64,000 bases of DNA, taken from NCBI GenBank assembly GCA_036387475.1, contig DASVTR010000014.1, positions 51,999 to 115,998 on the forward strand, written 5' to 3'. The stretch's first letter is position 1; each line of letters opens with the position of its first letter. Source of the DNA: DASVTR01 sp036387475 (GTDB lineage Bacteria > Acidobacteriota > Blastocatellia > Pyrinomonadales > Pyrinomonadaceae). A program made the position numbers and the translations under genes. This document shows, piece after piece, positions 53,201 through 61,919 of this stretch. Under the pieces are notes generated by a model. That model was given only the letters and a program-made list of their open reading frames with translations, was not told the DNA's origin and did not search any database.

Positions 53201-53637
53201 TCTTTTCGGGATTGGGCCTGCTCCTGCTCTTCGGCGTCGTGAAGAAGAACGCTATTTTGCAGATTGACCATACGAACGAACTCCGCTCGCAGGGAATGGA
53301 TCGCTACGAGGCCATCATTCAAGCGAACCGCGACCGACTGCGTCCGATTTTGATGACGACGATTGCGCTCGTCGCGGGCATGCTACCGCTGGTTTTGTCG
53401 AGCGGGCCGGGCGCAGGCACTAACCGTTCTATCGGCGTGCTGGTCGTCGGCGGACAAAGCTTGTGTTTGCTGCTGACGCTGCTGGCCGTGCCGGTCTTCT
53501 ACTCGCTCTTTGACGACCTGGGGCGTAGCCATCTCTGGGGACGCATCTACGCAGGCGCGACGCGCCCCTTCAGTTGGGCCAGGCGCAAGGCGGCGACGGC
53601 CGCCGCTTCGCTCCTTAGTTTGTTCGGGCGTCAATGA
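50239..53637 (+). CDS. RND-family efflux pump (AcrB/HAE1-like)
   Basis: 1132 residues. Twelve membrane segments in two halves separated by large periplasmic porter domains. Motifs: VRRPVFATMLILSI at the N-terminus, FPKIDLPTITV, the proton-relay region GIVIDDAIVVLENI (about 397-410) and GVVKKNAILQIDH (about 998-1010). An unusual acidic Ser/Glu/Ala-rich segment of about 95 residues (about 493-588) is inserted in the cytoplasmic loop between the two halves. The pump exports drugs or lipids with the adaptor and TolC partner. The ATG follows the HPE18 arm with no Shine-Dalgarno sequence. Confidence 0.95.
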   Translation: MQKLAEICVRRPVFATMLILSITVVGIFSFSTLGVDLFPKIDLPTITVTVVNPGASPQEIETEITDKIEGAVNTISGIDELRSTSVEGVSQVFITFLLDKNADIAAQEVRGKVDLVLADLPETAEKPMVQKLDTDAAPVLRIAVSAPRSLREVTLVADKQIKDRIESINGVGQVEIIGGREREIQIWVDPDKMRAYNVTVAEVAAAVRAQNMEVPGGRVDEGARELTVRTMGRIVDPSSFNNVAVATRGNYVVKISDIGYTEDGAEEARTDARLNGQPAVTVVVSKQSGQNTVAVADEVKAKLAEIAQTLPPGFKAEIVGDQSIFIKASLNSIKTHLIEGGLLAAIVVFIFLWSFRSTFIAAIAIPTSIIATFGLMAAMGFTLNNITMLALTLMVGIVIDDAIVVLENIFRFIEEKGMPPFQAAIQGTKEIGLAVMATTLSLLAVFLPVGFMGGIVGRFMSSFGLTASFAIAVSLLVSFTLTPMLAARLIKRRDDPLPAGTGSEPSQGDGPTVMADESRVRAAESEPEKNVEDDAGAERRGPATTTNMLATASDEAVSGEAIDDEQEAKDKKRGASGGGHSSKEGRFYRPIDRTYTMLLKWSMAHRWAVVLMCLAVIISIVPLFKFVGKNFLPVDDQSQFEISLRAPEGYTLAATSKIVEEIAKDVREHVPGVTDTLVTIGGGQQQQVNSASIYVKLKDVHDRAENQNQLMVRAREILAKYPKELRPSVQQVAAFSGGGFRNADIQYVVSGPDLAKLTKYSEQLLEKMKTIPDVVDADSTLINGKPELRVVIDRARAADLGVRVGDIAQALNTLVAGQEVSTFNAGTDQYDVRVRAIGEFRTSVEGLKRMIVPSAKVGWVSLDNLVHVDEGTGPSAIERLNRERQVSLLANVRPGGSQAAILEQMNGYVRELNVESSYKTGLAGRSKELGRAGYYFGLAFMLSFAFMYMVLAAQFESFIHPVTILLTLPLAIPFGILSLLVTGQTVNIFSGLGLLLLFGVVKKNAILQIDHTNELRSQGMDRYEAIIQANRDRLRPILMTTIALVAGMLPLVLSSGPGAGTNRSIGVLVVGGQSLCLLLTLLAVPVFYSLFDDLGRSHLWGRIYAGATRPFSWARRKAATAAASLLSLFGRQ

Positions 53638-55895
53638 GCCGAAGTGGAATGAACACAGAGTTGAGAGTCAGGTTTTTCAATCAAACGGTTATGAATCAGA
53701 AATTAAGCCGGGCCATTATTCGTTTAATCGCCATCGTTATCTTCGGGATGCAGGCCGGAGCGCTCGCGGCTTACGCGCAGCAGCCGGGCACGCCCGTGCC
53801 TGCGCCCGTAGCGCCCGCGCCGTCGGCCAACACGCCTGTTCAGAGCGCGCAGCCTTCTTCTTCGAGCGGGGCGGGAATCGCTCCGTCTGGCAATTCGACG
53901 CAGGGCCAGCCCACAGCGCCGGGCGCAAACGCGCGACCACTCTTGCCCGCAGGACAAATTGAACAGAGCGTACAGCCCACGACGCAGGCCGAGCAGCAAA
54001 CGCGCGGCACACAAACTACACCTGTAACACAACCGCAAACGCCGCAGGGCGGAGCGCCGTCGTCTGAGATTCCAACTTCAGACAGCCTGCCCGGTGGGCC
54101 AACGAGCGCGCCCGTTACTATTCAAGCGCCACAACCGACAGTAGCACCACCCGGACAGGTCATCACACAGCCACGTGGGCCGCGCCAGCCGGGCCGCGAA
54201 AGCGTGCCGAGCGTAGCGCCGCAGGAAGAACTGCCCACTGTTCCGGCAATCGCGCCCGACTTTCGCGCAGAGCCTCGCGCCCTTCCCGAACTCGGTCGCG
54301 TCGGCGTTGATATGGCCGAGCAGCGCCCGCTGGCTTTGCGCGAGGCTTTGGAGATGGCGCTCGCCAATAACAAGGAGATAGAGGTTTCGCGCCAGAACGT
54401 CCGCATCGCCGAGTTTGACTTGCAGGGAGCGCGCGGCGTCTACGACCCGCGTTTTAGCACCTTCTCTTATTACGAGCGCAGCAAGACGCCTTCGTCCAGT
54501 TTCCTGAGCGGCGGCGAAAACGGCGCGGTGACGCAAAGCGATGTGACCGGCACGGCCCGTCTCGAAGGCTTAGTGCCAAAGTTCGGCGGCGGCTATCGCG
54601 TTGATTTTTCGGCTATCCGCTTGACGACCGATAATCGTTTCACGGCGCTTAATCCGCAGTATCCGACGGCGCTCACCTTTAACTACACGCAGCCGCTGCT
54701 GCGTGGCTTCCGCTTCGACAACAATCGTCGGCTGATTGAAATAGCGAAGAAGAATTTAAGCCTCACGGACGCGCAGTTTCGCCAGCGCACCATTGAGACC
54801 ATCACGCAGGTGCAGCGTACCTACTGGGATTTGGTTTACAGTTTACGCAACCTGCAAATCCAGCGCGACGCCGTGCGCGACGCGCGCGCGCAGCTTGAGC
54901 ATAATCGTCGGCTCGTCGAAGAAGGCATGCTCGCTCCCATTGATGTCGTCGCGGCTGACGCGCAGGTTTCCGGCTTCGAGCAGAGCGTTTACAGCGCGCT
55001 CGAAGATGTGACGCGTGCTGAAAATAATCTCAAGAATCTGATTGCGGAGAATCGGCAGTCGGCGCTCTGGGGCGTCTCTTTGATTCCCACCGACGCCGTT
55101 GACCTTGAGCCGCCCGTTGTCTCTCTGGACGATGCGATGACGACGGCAATGGAAAATCGACCTGAGTTGCAACAGCAAGCGGTCGCGCGTGAGATTAACG
55201 CGCTCGACCAACGATATTTCAGAGAGCAGACTAAGCCGCAGATTGATTTGGTCGGCTCTTATGGAGTCGTCGGCCTTGCAGGCAGCCTGAATGTTTCGGA
55301 TGCCAGCAATCCCTTTGCTGCTTCCGGCGAACTGACGCGCTTGAAGATCAACGAGATTATCGCTGCACTGCCGAGTTCCGGCGTTCAACCGCTGCCCCCG
55401 ACGCCGCCGCAGGTGTTTCCCGAAAACCTCATCGGCGGCTACGGGCAATCGTTCCTGAACCTGGGCGCTAATCGCTACAGCAATTTCCGCGTCGGCGTGC
55501 AGGTTAACCTACCGCTCCGCAATCGCACGGCGCAGGCGCAACTGGGCCGCTCGCTCGTAGAGGGACAGCGCCTTGACACGCAACGCGAGCAGCTAGAGCA
55601 GTTGATTCAGGTGGACGTGCGCAACGTCCTACAGTTGGTGCGAACCGCCCAGTCGCGCTTGCGCGCGGCGGCGGCGGCACGCAGCGCTTCCGAGCAGCAA
55701 TACATGAGCGAGCAGCGCAGGTTTGACGCCGGACAGTCAACGCTCTTTCTGGTTCTCGAACGCCAGACCGCTTTGACGACGGCACGCGGCAACGAGCTAC
55801 GGGCGCAGACAGATTTGAATAAGGCCATCGCCGAATTACAACGCGCGACGGGTAATTCGTTGCAAGCCAACAACGTCGTCGTGAGTGTGCGCTGA
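53634..55895 (+). CDS. TolC-family outer-membrane efflux protein
   Basis: 753 residues from the ATG overlapping the RND stop (ATGA); an ATG at 53691 begins a good signal peptide (about 20-48) and may be used instead. About 180 residues of Pro/Gln/Thr/Ala low complexity (about 50-225) follow. Two OEP domains of the TolC fold come next (LREALEMALANNKEIEV; FREQTKPQIDLVGSYG; RVGVQVNLPLRNR). It forms the outer-membrane channel of the efflux complex and perhaps serves the MacA/B system as well, which lacks one. The terminator at 55946 ends the operon. Confidence 0.9.
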   Translation: MSRSGMNTELRVRFFNQTVMNQKLSRAIIRLIAIVIFGMQAGALAAYAQQPGTPVPAPVAPAPSANTPVQSAQPSSSSGAGIAPSGNSTQGQPTAPGANARPLLPAGQIEQSVQPTTQAEQQTRGTQTTPVTQPQTPQGGAPSSEIPTSDSLPGGPTSAPVTIQAPQPTVAPPGQVITQPRGPRQPGRESVPSVAPQEELPTVPAIAPDFRAEPRALPELGRVGVDMAEQRPLALREALEMALANNKEIEVSRQNVRIAEFDLQGARGVYDPRFSTFSYYERSKTPSSSFLSGGENGAVTQSDVTGTARLEGLVPKFGGGYRVDFSAIRLTTDNRFTALNPQYPTALTFNYTQPLLRGFRFDNNRRLIEIAKKNLSLTDAQFRQRTIETITQVQRTYWDLVYSLRNLQIQRDAVRDARAQLEHNRRLVEEGMLAPIDVVAADAQVSGFEQSVYSALEDVTRAENNLKNLIAENRQSALWGVSLIPTDAVDLEPPVVSLDDAMTTAMENRPELQQQAVAREINALDQRYFREQTKPQIDLVGSYGVVGLAGSLNVSDASNPFAASGELTRLKINEIIAALPSSGVQPLPPTPPQVFPENLIGGYGQSFLNLGANRYSNFRVGVQVNLPLRNRTAQAQLGRSLVEGQRLDTQREQLEQLIQVDVRNVLQLVRTAQSRLRAAAAARSASEQQYMSEQRRFDAGQSTLFLVLERQTALTTARGNELRAQTDLNKAIAELQRATGNSLQANNVVVSVR

Positions 55896-55945
55896 AGGGC
55901 TTTCGTCTCCCGGCCCTTTATTGTCAGCAGCACCCCACGACCGCG

Positions 55946-55984
55946 AGGCGGTGAGTTTTTGGGGCGAAGCTCACCGCCTTTTAA
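55946..55984 (+). terminator. Rho-independent terminator of the efflux operon
   Basis: AGGCGGTGAG (55946-55955) pairs perfectly with CTCACCGCCT (55970-55979) around a 14-base loop and is followed by TTTAATTT. It lies 50 bases after the TolC stop. Confidence 0.85.
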
Positions 55985-55986
55985 TT

Positions 55987-56104
55987 TAAGGATGAAGTAG
56001 GAACGCGGAACGATGAATGACAGACTTGCTCTTAATAGTTCATCGTTCAGCGTTCATCGTTCAGCGTTCATCGTTCATCCTTTATTCTTCCTACTTCATC
56101 CTTA
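55987..56104. repeat. HPE19, heptad-palindrome element (GAACGATGA type)
   Basis: The right arm (56038-56104) has six GTTCATC/GTTCAGC heptamers. The left arm (55987-56023) is shorter, with GAACGATGA units; the outer 16 bases of the arms (TAAGGATGAAGTAGGA and its complement) pair perfectly. The minus-strand nuclease stop is within the right arm. The unit type is shared with HPE11. Confidence 0.82.
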
Positions 56105-57002
56105 CTTTTGTCCAGAGCGGCCAGTGGTCAGATAAGCCTATGTCGCGGTCGATGCCGTGCTCTATGGGGCGTAGGTTTCGTAGCCAGAGCCAGTCGAGCT
56201 TGAGTTTGATGATGAAGGTGCGCCATGTCTCTTCGTCGTTTGAGAAAGGCGTCTCAAAGCGTGCGCTGGTGAAGAGCTTCGTGGTGGCATCAACGTCTTT
56301 GCCCGTGATGGTATTGAAATCTCCGAGCACGACTACTCTCTCAATTTTGGCGTGATTCGTCTGGGCATCGTCGAGGACGGTTTGAAATTGCTGCAAGCGA
56401 CGTTCGTTGGTGGTGCGCGTTTCAGCGTGCAGGGAATAGACTCGCACAGGGGTTGAGCCGATCTGGACGGTCGCGCCGATGGCCGCGCGGCGTCTGCCGT
56501 TTGGCCCTTCGTTCGGCAGGACAAAGCGGCGCACGTCTGCGAGCGGGCAGGGGCTGAGAATCGCCACGCCCGTCTCTTCTTCCTGCGGCTTCTGATTCTT
56601 TTCTGGGGGCGGCGGCGCAGCCCAAGCGTAATACAACCCAAGCTCTTCGGCCATCCGTCGCACGGTGTTCACATTGCCCGTGCGTTTTTTATTGCGGTCA
56701 ACCTCCTGTAGCCCGATGATTGTTGCCCGGCCAATTTCGGGGTCGTCGCGCAAAAGCGCAATCAACTTGTTCAAATCATCGCCGCCGCGCCAGCGTATAT
56801 TGTAGGAAACGATTTTGATAACATCCGGAGAAGCTGACGCGACGGCTGGCTTCGCAGCGCTGCCTGTTTCCAGCAGCGACGAATGTTCTGAATCCGATGA
56901 AACTGACTGGGCGCGGACGACAGAATAAAGCGGCGCGGAGATGAGACCGAGCGCCAGCCAGAGTGGCAATGAAAGGGTAAGCGAACGGCGAGGTCGAAAC
57001 AC
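56091..57002 (-). CDS. Exported endonuclease/exonuclease/phosphatase-family protein
   Basis: 303 residues from the GTG at 57002, which has AGGAG six bases upstream and begins a signal peptide; a TTG at 57026 is the alternative. The EEP fold is evident: IVSYNIRWRGGD, IIGLQEVDRNKK, RVYSLHAETR, VVLGDFNTI and LSDHWPLW, with metal-binding Asn/Glu/Asp/His positions kept. Exported members include nucleases and sphingomyelinase-like phosphodiesterases. It is downstream of the MBL hydrolase on the minus strand. Confidence 0.85.
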   Translation of the reverse strand: MFRPRRSLTLSLPLWLALGLISAPLYSVVRAQSVSSDSEHSSLLETGSAAKPAVASASPDVIKIVSYNIRWRGGDDLNKLIALLRDDPEIGRATIIGLQEVDRNKKRTGNVNTVRRMAEELGLYYAWAAPPPPEKNQKPQEEETGVAILSPCPLADVRRFVLPNEGPNGRRRAAIGATVQIGSTPVRVYSLHAETRTTNERRLQQFQTVLDDAQTNHAKIERVVVLGDFNTITGKDVDATTKLFTSARFETPFSNDEETWRTFIIKLKLDWLWLRNLRPIEHGIDRDIGLSDHWPLWTKVRMK

Positions 57003-57034
57003 GTTTGACTCCTGTAGGGCAGACAAATCCTTTC

Positions 57035-57838
57035 CTAGTTAGACGACTGCGCGGAAGCGCCTCTTTGTTCTTTCAAGACTTCAAGACGCAGCCCGTCAAT
57101 TGCGCCGATGGTTTCTCCCGGCCAGAGTTTCAACGCTTCGGCGGCGATGTCCACGCCGTCCCACTCCGGATACAAGTGTGTGAGCAGCACCTTTCGCGGC
57201 TCGGCCTTTATCGCCAAGCGCATCGCATCTGCCAACTCAAGATGCGTCTCACGCAGTTTGTCGCGCCAGAAAGAGCACTCCATTATTAATAATTCGACGC
57301 CGCGCGAAAAGACGGCGAGAGATTCTACATAACCCGTATCCGAAGTGTAAGCGAGAGACGCGCCCCCTTCTTCGTCAAGGCGAAGCGCAAGGCTCTCGCG
57401 CGTGTGAGGAGTCGAAAACGTGCTGGCCTGCAAGCCGGGCAGAATTTCAAATTGGCTGCGCGGCGCAACCTCCGTGATTTCAACCGGGAAGCGTTGCTTG
57501 AGCAGTCCGTAATTATTCGCCTCGTCAAAGGCGCGAAAGAGCTTTTGCAATCCGTCGCCGCCATAGATTTTCAATGGCTTACGTCGCGCTTGCGTTTGCT
57601 GCGCGTGCTTGGTGGCGAACAGGAAGGGCGCGAGTCCACCGACGTGATCTAGATGAAAATGGCTAATCCAGATTGCGTCCAGATTGGCCCAATCCAGATT
57701 CTCCTGCGCCATGCGATGAACAGCGGCAGCGCTAGCATCAAGCAGCAGAGAACCGCTGCTCGTCTCAAGCCAATGCGCCGACGCCGCGCGCTGCGGGTGC
57801 GGAACGGAAGTACCTGAGCCGAGAACGATGACCCTCAT
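57035..57838 (-). CDS. MBL-fold metallohydrolase (RNase Z-like)
   Basis: 267 residues. The N-terminal LGSGTSVPHP and the SHFHLDHVGG zinc motif (about 60-69), then YTSDTGYV and a final TH-containing strand (LLTHLYPEWD), match RNase Z/ElaC-like metallo-beta-lactamase proteins. The short length and missing exosite arm suggest a phosphodiesterase-like relative rather than a true tRNA 3' nuclease. AGGA precedes the ATG. Confidence 0.87.
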   Translation of the reverse strand: MRVIVLGSGTSVPHPQRAASAHWLETSSGSLLLDASAAAVHRMAQENLDWANLDAIWISHFHLDHVGGLAPFLFATKHAQQTQARRKPLKIYGGDGLQKLFRAFDEANNYGLLKQRFPVEITEVAPRSQFEILPGLQASTFSTPHTRESLALRLDEEGGASLAYTSDTGYVESLAVFSRGVELLIMECSFWRDKLRETHLELADAMRLAIKAEPRKVLLTHLYPEWDGVDIAAEALKLWPGETIGAIDGLRLEVLKEQRGASAQSSN

Positions 57839-58046
57839 TCTCTTAATCCTGAAGAAAATCTAATCCTTGAGTTGCGCGCCTGCCGACGAATTTTGGACTC
57901 GCCGTAAATTGCTTGGGGGCTGTCGGTATTGTGTGCAGAGGCTAACAAACAGCCTGCGCAGGCGTCAACATTGGCTTGACCGGCGCACGTCTGTTAGGCT
58001 AAATCTCAAAACGCTAAAACGATTCTTTATAACTGGCGAACGCGAC

Positions 58047-58793
58047 ATGCAGACGACTGAGACAGAACTGGACGCGCTGGCCGTCTTCTCACATCCTGAC
58101 GATGCTGAGTTGACGGTTGCCGGGACGCTATTGAAGTTGAAGGCGATGGGCTATCGCACGGGCGTGTTAGACATGACGCGCGGAGAGATGGGCACGCGCG
58201 GCACGCCCGAACTGCGCGCGCAGGAGGCAGAGGACGCGGCCCGAATCTTAAAGCTTGATGCACGGCTCAATCTTGAGCAGCCGGACGGCCACGTTTGGCC
58301 CACGGAGCAAGCGCGCGTGGCGATGGTGCGGGTGATTCGCGCGCGCAAGCCGAAAGTGATTCTGACCTCTCACTGGGACGACCCGCACCCGGATCACGCC
58401 AACACCTGCCGCATCGTGCGCGAGGCCGCGCGCCTTGCAAGCATGCGCCGTTATGATGAGGAGGCAGGACAGGAGGCCGTGAGCATTCCGGCGTTGGCCC
58501 ATGCTGTCTTTTCGAGGCTCGTCGCGCCGTCGTTTATCGTGGACGTATCAGATTTTATAGAAGAGAAGATGCTTTCTATCCGCGCGCACGCGTCTCAGTT
58601 TTACCGTCCAGATGCTGACGAACCCGCAACACGCATCAGCGACAAGAGTTTTTTGCAGCAGATGGAATGGCGTATGCGCTACTACGGCTCGCTCATCAAC
58701 GTCGCTGCGGGCGAAGCCTTCTACGTGCGCGAAGCCTTGAACGTGGAAGACCCCGTCCGCTTGCTTTCTCGCCCAATGAACATCTACTCGTAA
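58047..58793 (+). CDS. bshB1: Bacillithiol biosynthesis deacetylase BshB1
   Basis: 248 residues from the ATG at 58047; upstream codons show no similarity. Metal-binding HPDDAE (16-21) and the BshB1-type DMTRGEMGTRGT follow, and SHWDDPHPDHANT supplies further ligands. BshB removes the acetyl group from GlcNAc-malate to give GlcN-malate, the second step of bacillithiol synthesis. bshA, the first step, is 3 kb downstream; bshC is not in the window. No strong ribosome-binding site is seen. Confidence 0.9.
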   Translation: MQTTETELDALAVFSHPDDAELTVAGTLLKLKAMGYRTGVLDMTRGEMGTRGTPELRAQEAEDAARILKLDARLNLEQPDGHVWPTEQARVAMVRVIRARKPKVILTSHWDDPHPDHANTCRIVREAARLASMRRYDEEAGQEAVSIPALAHAVFSRLVAPSFIVDVSDFIEEKMLSIRAHASQFYRPDADEPATRISDKSFLQQMEWRMRYYGSLINVAAGEAFYVREALNVEDPVRLLSRPMNIYS

Positions 58794-58804
58794 GACAAAT
58801 CGCC

Positions 58805-60808
58805 TTACTCGTTTCTGATTTCCACCTGGTCGCTGACGCCGCGCCGATCATTCTGCTTTTGCTTGAGCACGGCACGAACGATTGCGAGGCTGGCGGCCGC
58901 GCGCGGCGCTTCGTTAATAAAGCTCTTCGCCAACTCGACAGCGCGCGCGAGGTCATCTCTGGCGAGCAGGCTGAAAATGTAGTTGAGGTCGAAGATGTCA
59001 ACAGTAAAGCTGGTAGTCGAAGCGCCGCGCTTTGTGACGAAGCGTGAAACAATCTCCGCGTCCTCGCCCGTAAAATCACTGACCGCGTTGGCAGCCTTCA
59101 AGGCTTCGCTCAAGACTTCCCAGGCGCGGCTGGGATTAATCTCGTAGAGGCGCGTGGCGACGCCGATGAGGGCGCGCGGGCGGTCTGCATCATTACCGCC
59201 TATACGTCGTGCTTCGGCCAAAGCTTCGTCTAGGACTTCGGCGGCGCGGGTCGGGTCAGTCTTCGTCATCAAGCGTGCAATTTCCGTCAGGGCATAGGCG
59301 CGTTGAATGTTGGTCAACTCGCCCGTGCGTGCCAGCCGCAACGCTTCGGTCGTCTCCTTCTTCTCTATCGCACGCGAAAGGAGCACGAAATCAACGTGCG
59401 CGCGTGCGCGTTTGCGAAGATCGCTGTCGTCAATCTTATCCACGTAGTCGCGCGCACGTGCGTCGCCTTTGCGCGCGGCAGACATCGCAGCCCGCGCATG
59501 AAGGTTATCTCGTTCTTCACTGTTCGGCGCGCGGTCTAGATTTTCGAGCGCTGCCTGTCCCTCGTCTTTCATCGTCTCTTCGGGCGCGAGGCCGCGCGTC
59601 AGCAGATTACTTTGCCCGGTGCGAAACTGCTCCGGCGCATCCGGCGTCAAAGCAGCGAGCTGCGCGCGCAACTCAGGCGAATAATCCGGGGCGTACTGGT
59701 CGAAGAGCGGAAGCAGGCGCGCGATGGTGAAGTAGAGGCCGGGGCGTCCGGCCAGCGTGCGATCTTGGTCGGGCGTTGGCAGCGGGCGCAGTAGAATCTG
59801 CGCGGCGGCTTGAAAGAAAGCCGCACGCAGTTGCGCAGACATCTGTGGCGCGACAATCTGCTCGCGCTGCTGGCTGGAATGATTCTGCCCGTCGCGGCGC
59901 ACGATGATGTACAGGAACGGAGTGAAGGCGTAGGACGAAAGCACGGAGACGGTAATGGCATCAGCCGCAGGGTCATTAACGGCGCGTGCCAGCAGCGCGG
60001 CGAACCTCTGGTCTGCAGCCGCCTGATTCTTTTCGCGCAGCAGCGAGAGGAAAAGAATGCCGTGCGTTGTCACGCGGTCGAGCGCTTTGTCCGCAAACTG
60101 TAAGGCGCGTTCAACGTCGCCTTCTTCTAAAAGCTGTGTGGCGAGGCCGAGTCGTCCGGCGATGGCTTCCGATGGTTTCGACGGGTCGGAAGACGCAATC
60201 TCGACGGGCGTCTGGGCTGAGCCGGGTGTGATGGTCAGAGGCTCTTCCGTTGAGCCTTCCGCTGCTTTGGCGAGAAACTCTTCGCCGAGCGCACGCTCGC
60301 GCCGCGCCGCCAGTCGTAAGACTTCGGCGCGCAATTCGGTTGGTTCTCTGACATAGCCAGGATCGGCCACAGCCTGAATTGGTTGTCCCCTATTCGAAAT
60401 GCCGCCGCCGCGGGTAGCACTGGCGCGCTGATGCTCTTCAAATCGTTTCAGGCTTTCGCGATCAACCGTCTCTGCCGCTTCCCAGGCTCTGCGAAAGAGG
60501 GCGCGTGCGCGGTCAGTCTCATTCTCCCAGAGAGCATCTGCGGTGCGCGCCAGCACGCGGGCGCGTAAGGTTTCATCACGAAACGAGCGCGCTTCTTCGG
60601 CCAGCGAGGCGGCGAGCATGAGCGCGACAGCACGACGCTCTCCAGAGAGAGGGTCTGGACGCTCGCGTTTTGACGAGGGCGCGTTCTTGCCCTGCTTACC
60701 TGCACTTTGCGCCGGAGTTTTGCTGCTGGGAGTTTGGCCGTCAGCCTGTACGAAGAGCGCCAGCAGCAAGCACAGCGCAACCGCAGGCAGATGAGAGAGA
60801 CGATTCAT
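58805..60808 (-). CDS. Exported helical-repeat protein of unknown function
   Basis: 667 residues. Signal peptide about 1-24 with GGAGAAAG before the ATG. The mature part is Ala/Arg/Glu-rich and almost entirely helical, with TPR-like or HEAT-like spacing (for example RARALFRRAWEAAE, RAYALTEIARLMTKTDPTRAAEVLDEAL). No catalytic motif or named family recognised. It may be a periplasmic scaffold. It converges on bshB1 with only 11 bases between the stops. Confidence 0.72.
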   Translation of the reverse strand: MNRLSHLPAVALCLLLALFVQADGQTPSSKTPAQSAGKQGKNAPSSKRERPDPLSGERRAVALMLAASLAEEARSFRDETLRARVLARTADALWENETDRARALFRRAWEAAETVDRESLKRFEEHQRASATRGGGISNRGQPIQAVADPGYVREPTELRAEVLRLAARRERALGEEFLAKAAEGSTEEPLTITPGSAQTPVEIASSDPSKPSEAIAGRLGLATQLLEEGDVERALQFADKALDRVTTHGILFLSLLREKNQAAADQRFAALLARAVNDPAADAITVSVLSSYAFTPFLYIIVRRDGQNHSSQQREQIVAPQMSAQLRAAFFQAAAQILLRPLPTPDQDRTLAGRPGLYFTIARLLPLFDQYAPDYSPELRAQLAALTPDAPEQFRTGQSNLLTRGLAPEETMKDEGQAALENLDRAPNSEERDNLHARAAMSAARKGDARARDYVDKIDDSDLRKRARAHVDFVLLSRAIEKKETTEALRLARTGELTNIQRAYALTEIARLMTKTDPTRAAEVLDEALAEARRIGGNDADRPRALIGVATRLYEINPSRAWEVLSEALKAANAVSDFTGEDAEIVSRFVTKRGASTTSFTVDIFDLNYIFSLLARDDLARAVELAKSFINEAPRAAASLAIVRAVLKQKQNDRRGVSDQVEIRNE

Positions 60809-60923
60809 TTTCTTTCTCCAATTGGAAAGCGCTCGCGCGCCGCAGTGGTGCTCTTTAGATAGTTACGCGCAGGCTGGCGAACAGTTCCAGAAATGTACTG
60901 TGTCATGTGTGATGGTCTTTAGA

Positions 60924-60960
60924 CAACAAAAGCCGCGCGATTGAGAACAAACGCGCGGCT
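60924..60960 (-). terminator. Rho-independent terminator after nfu
   Basis: AAGCCGCGCG (60928-60937) pairs perfectly with CGCGCGGCTT (60950-60959) around a 12-base loop. On the minus strand the stem is followed by TTTTGTTG. It lies 25 bases after the Nfu stop. Confidence 0.82.
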
Positions 60961-60984
60961 TCCGGCTTAAAGTCGTATCACAAC

Positions 60985-61545
60985 CTAAACGGCGACGACC
61001 TCTATCTCCGGGTCTACTTCCTGTTTGAGCATCCCTTCAATAGCCATCAGCGTCCCCGAAAGCGAACTGGGGCAACTGCCGCAAGCGCCCTGATAGCGAA
61101 TGCTGAGCGTGTGGTCTTTCAAATTCAGCACTTCCAGCCAGCCGCCGTCGCCCGCCAGCGCAGGACGTACCTTTTCATCGAGTATCTCGTTGATTCGTAC
61201 CAGACGCGGGTCGTCGCTAACGACCGCTGCAATCGAACCGCCGACTGCGGCAGCAGCGGCAGCGCCGTTCTGCGTGACCGCCTCGGCAGCGCGAATCGGG
61301 ACGGCGAGCCTCGGCAGAAGGTCATCCCAATCGCCTTCATCACTCTTTTCGACCGTTATCATACGATCCATGTAAAAGACGGAAACGACATCACCAACTT
61401 CAAACAGCGCCTTTGCCAGAGCGTCCGCTTCGGCTTTGTCTGCGGAATCAAATTGTCGCGCCGTGCCGTTTGTGACAGGCTCTTTGAGAATAAATTTGAC
61501 GGCGTTCGGATTCGGCGTCTCTTCAATATCACTTATTTTCGGCAT
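60985..61545 (-). CDS. Nfu-type iron-sulfur cluster scaffold protein
   Basis: 186 residues. An N-terminal Nfu_N domain (EETPNPNAVKFIL, FEVGDVVSVFYMDRMITV, about 8-85) and a C-terminal NifU-like domain (about 112-180) with the cluster-binding CGSC (155-158) are joined by an Ala-rich linker. It carries or delivers [4Fe-4S] clusters; a client could be the nearby endonuclease III (inference). GGAGA precedes the ATG. Confidence 0.93.
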   Translation of the reverse strand: MPKISDIEETPNPNAVKFILKEPVTNGTARQFDSADKAEADALAKALFEVGDVVSVFYMDRMITVEKSDEGDWDDLLPRLAVPIRAAEAVTQNGAAAAAAVGGSIAAVVSDDPRLVRINEILDEKVRPALAGDGGWLEVLNLKDHTLSIRYQGACGSCPSSLSGTLMAIEGMLKQEVDPEIEVVAV

Positions 61546-61794
61546 TCTTTATCGGTCTCCAGTAAGTTAATAGCTAAATTTAGATGTCTGCCAGACGATT
61601 TTAATTGCCCGTCATTATAGCCTGTTTGGCTGCCGTAGCGCAGCGTCGCGCGGCCCTGATGTGAAAAGAGCCTGCGACTTAAATTTAAGTATAGAAATTA
61701 ACGTAAATCCGCGTCACTTTCATTCCCCTGCGTCTGACGGCAACAAAATTCTTCGCGCGGGCTAAAGACAAGCTCTTTTTCCGGCGTTCAGCTA

Positions 61795-61823
61795 TTGCTA
61801 AAACAGGGGCAGGGGACTATACT
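61795..61823 (+). promoter_or_regulatory. Candidate promoter upstream of bshA
   Basis: TTGCTA (61795-61800) and TATACT (61818-61823) are spaced by exactly 17 bases, a good sigma-70-type pair. The transcript would start near 61830, giving a leader of about 155 bases before bshA. Confidence 0.6.
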
Positions 61824-61867
61824 TTGACCCTCGCTTGACCCCCCTTTTACAGGTGAGACAAGTTGAG

Positions 61868-61907
61868 GCAAGAAGCAGGAGGTTGCGAGGGCCTCCTGCT
61901 TTCTTGC
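61868..61907 (+). terminator. Strong hairpin in the bshA leader (terminator or attenuator)
   Basis: GCAAGAAGCAGGAGG (61868-61882) pairs with CCTCCTGCTTTCTTGC (61892-61907) with one bulge around a 9-base loop. It lies about 45 bases after the candidate promoter. The T-run is short and partly within the stem, so full termination is uncertain. Confidence 0.6.
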
Positions 61908-61919
61908 TATTAAAGAGGT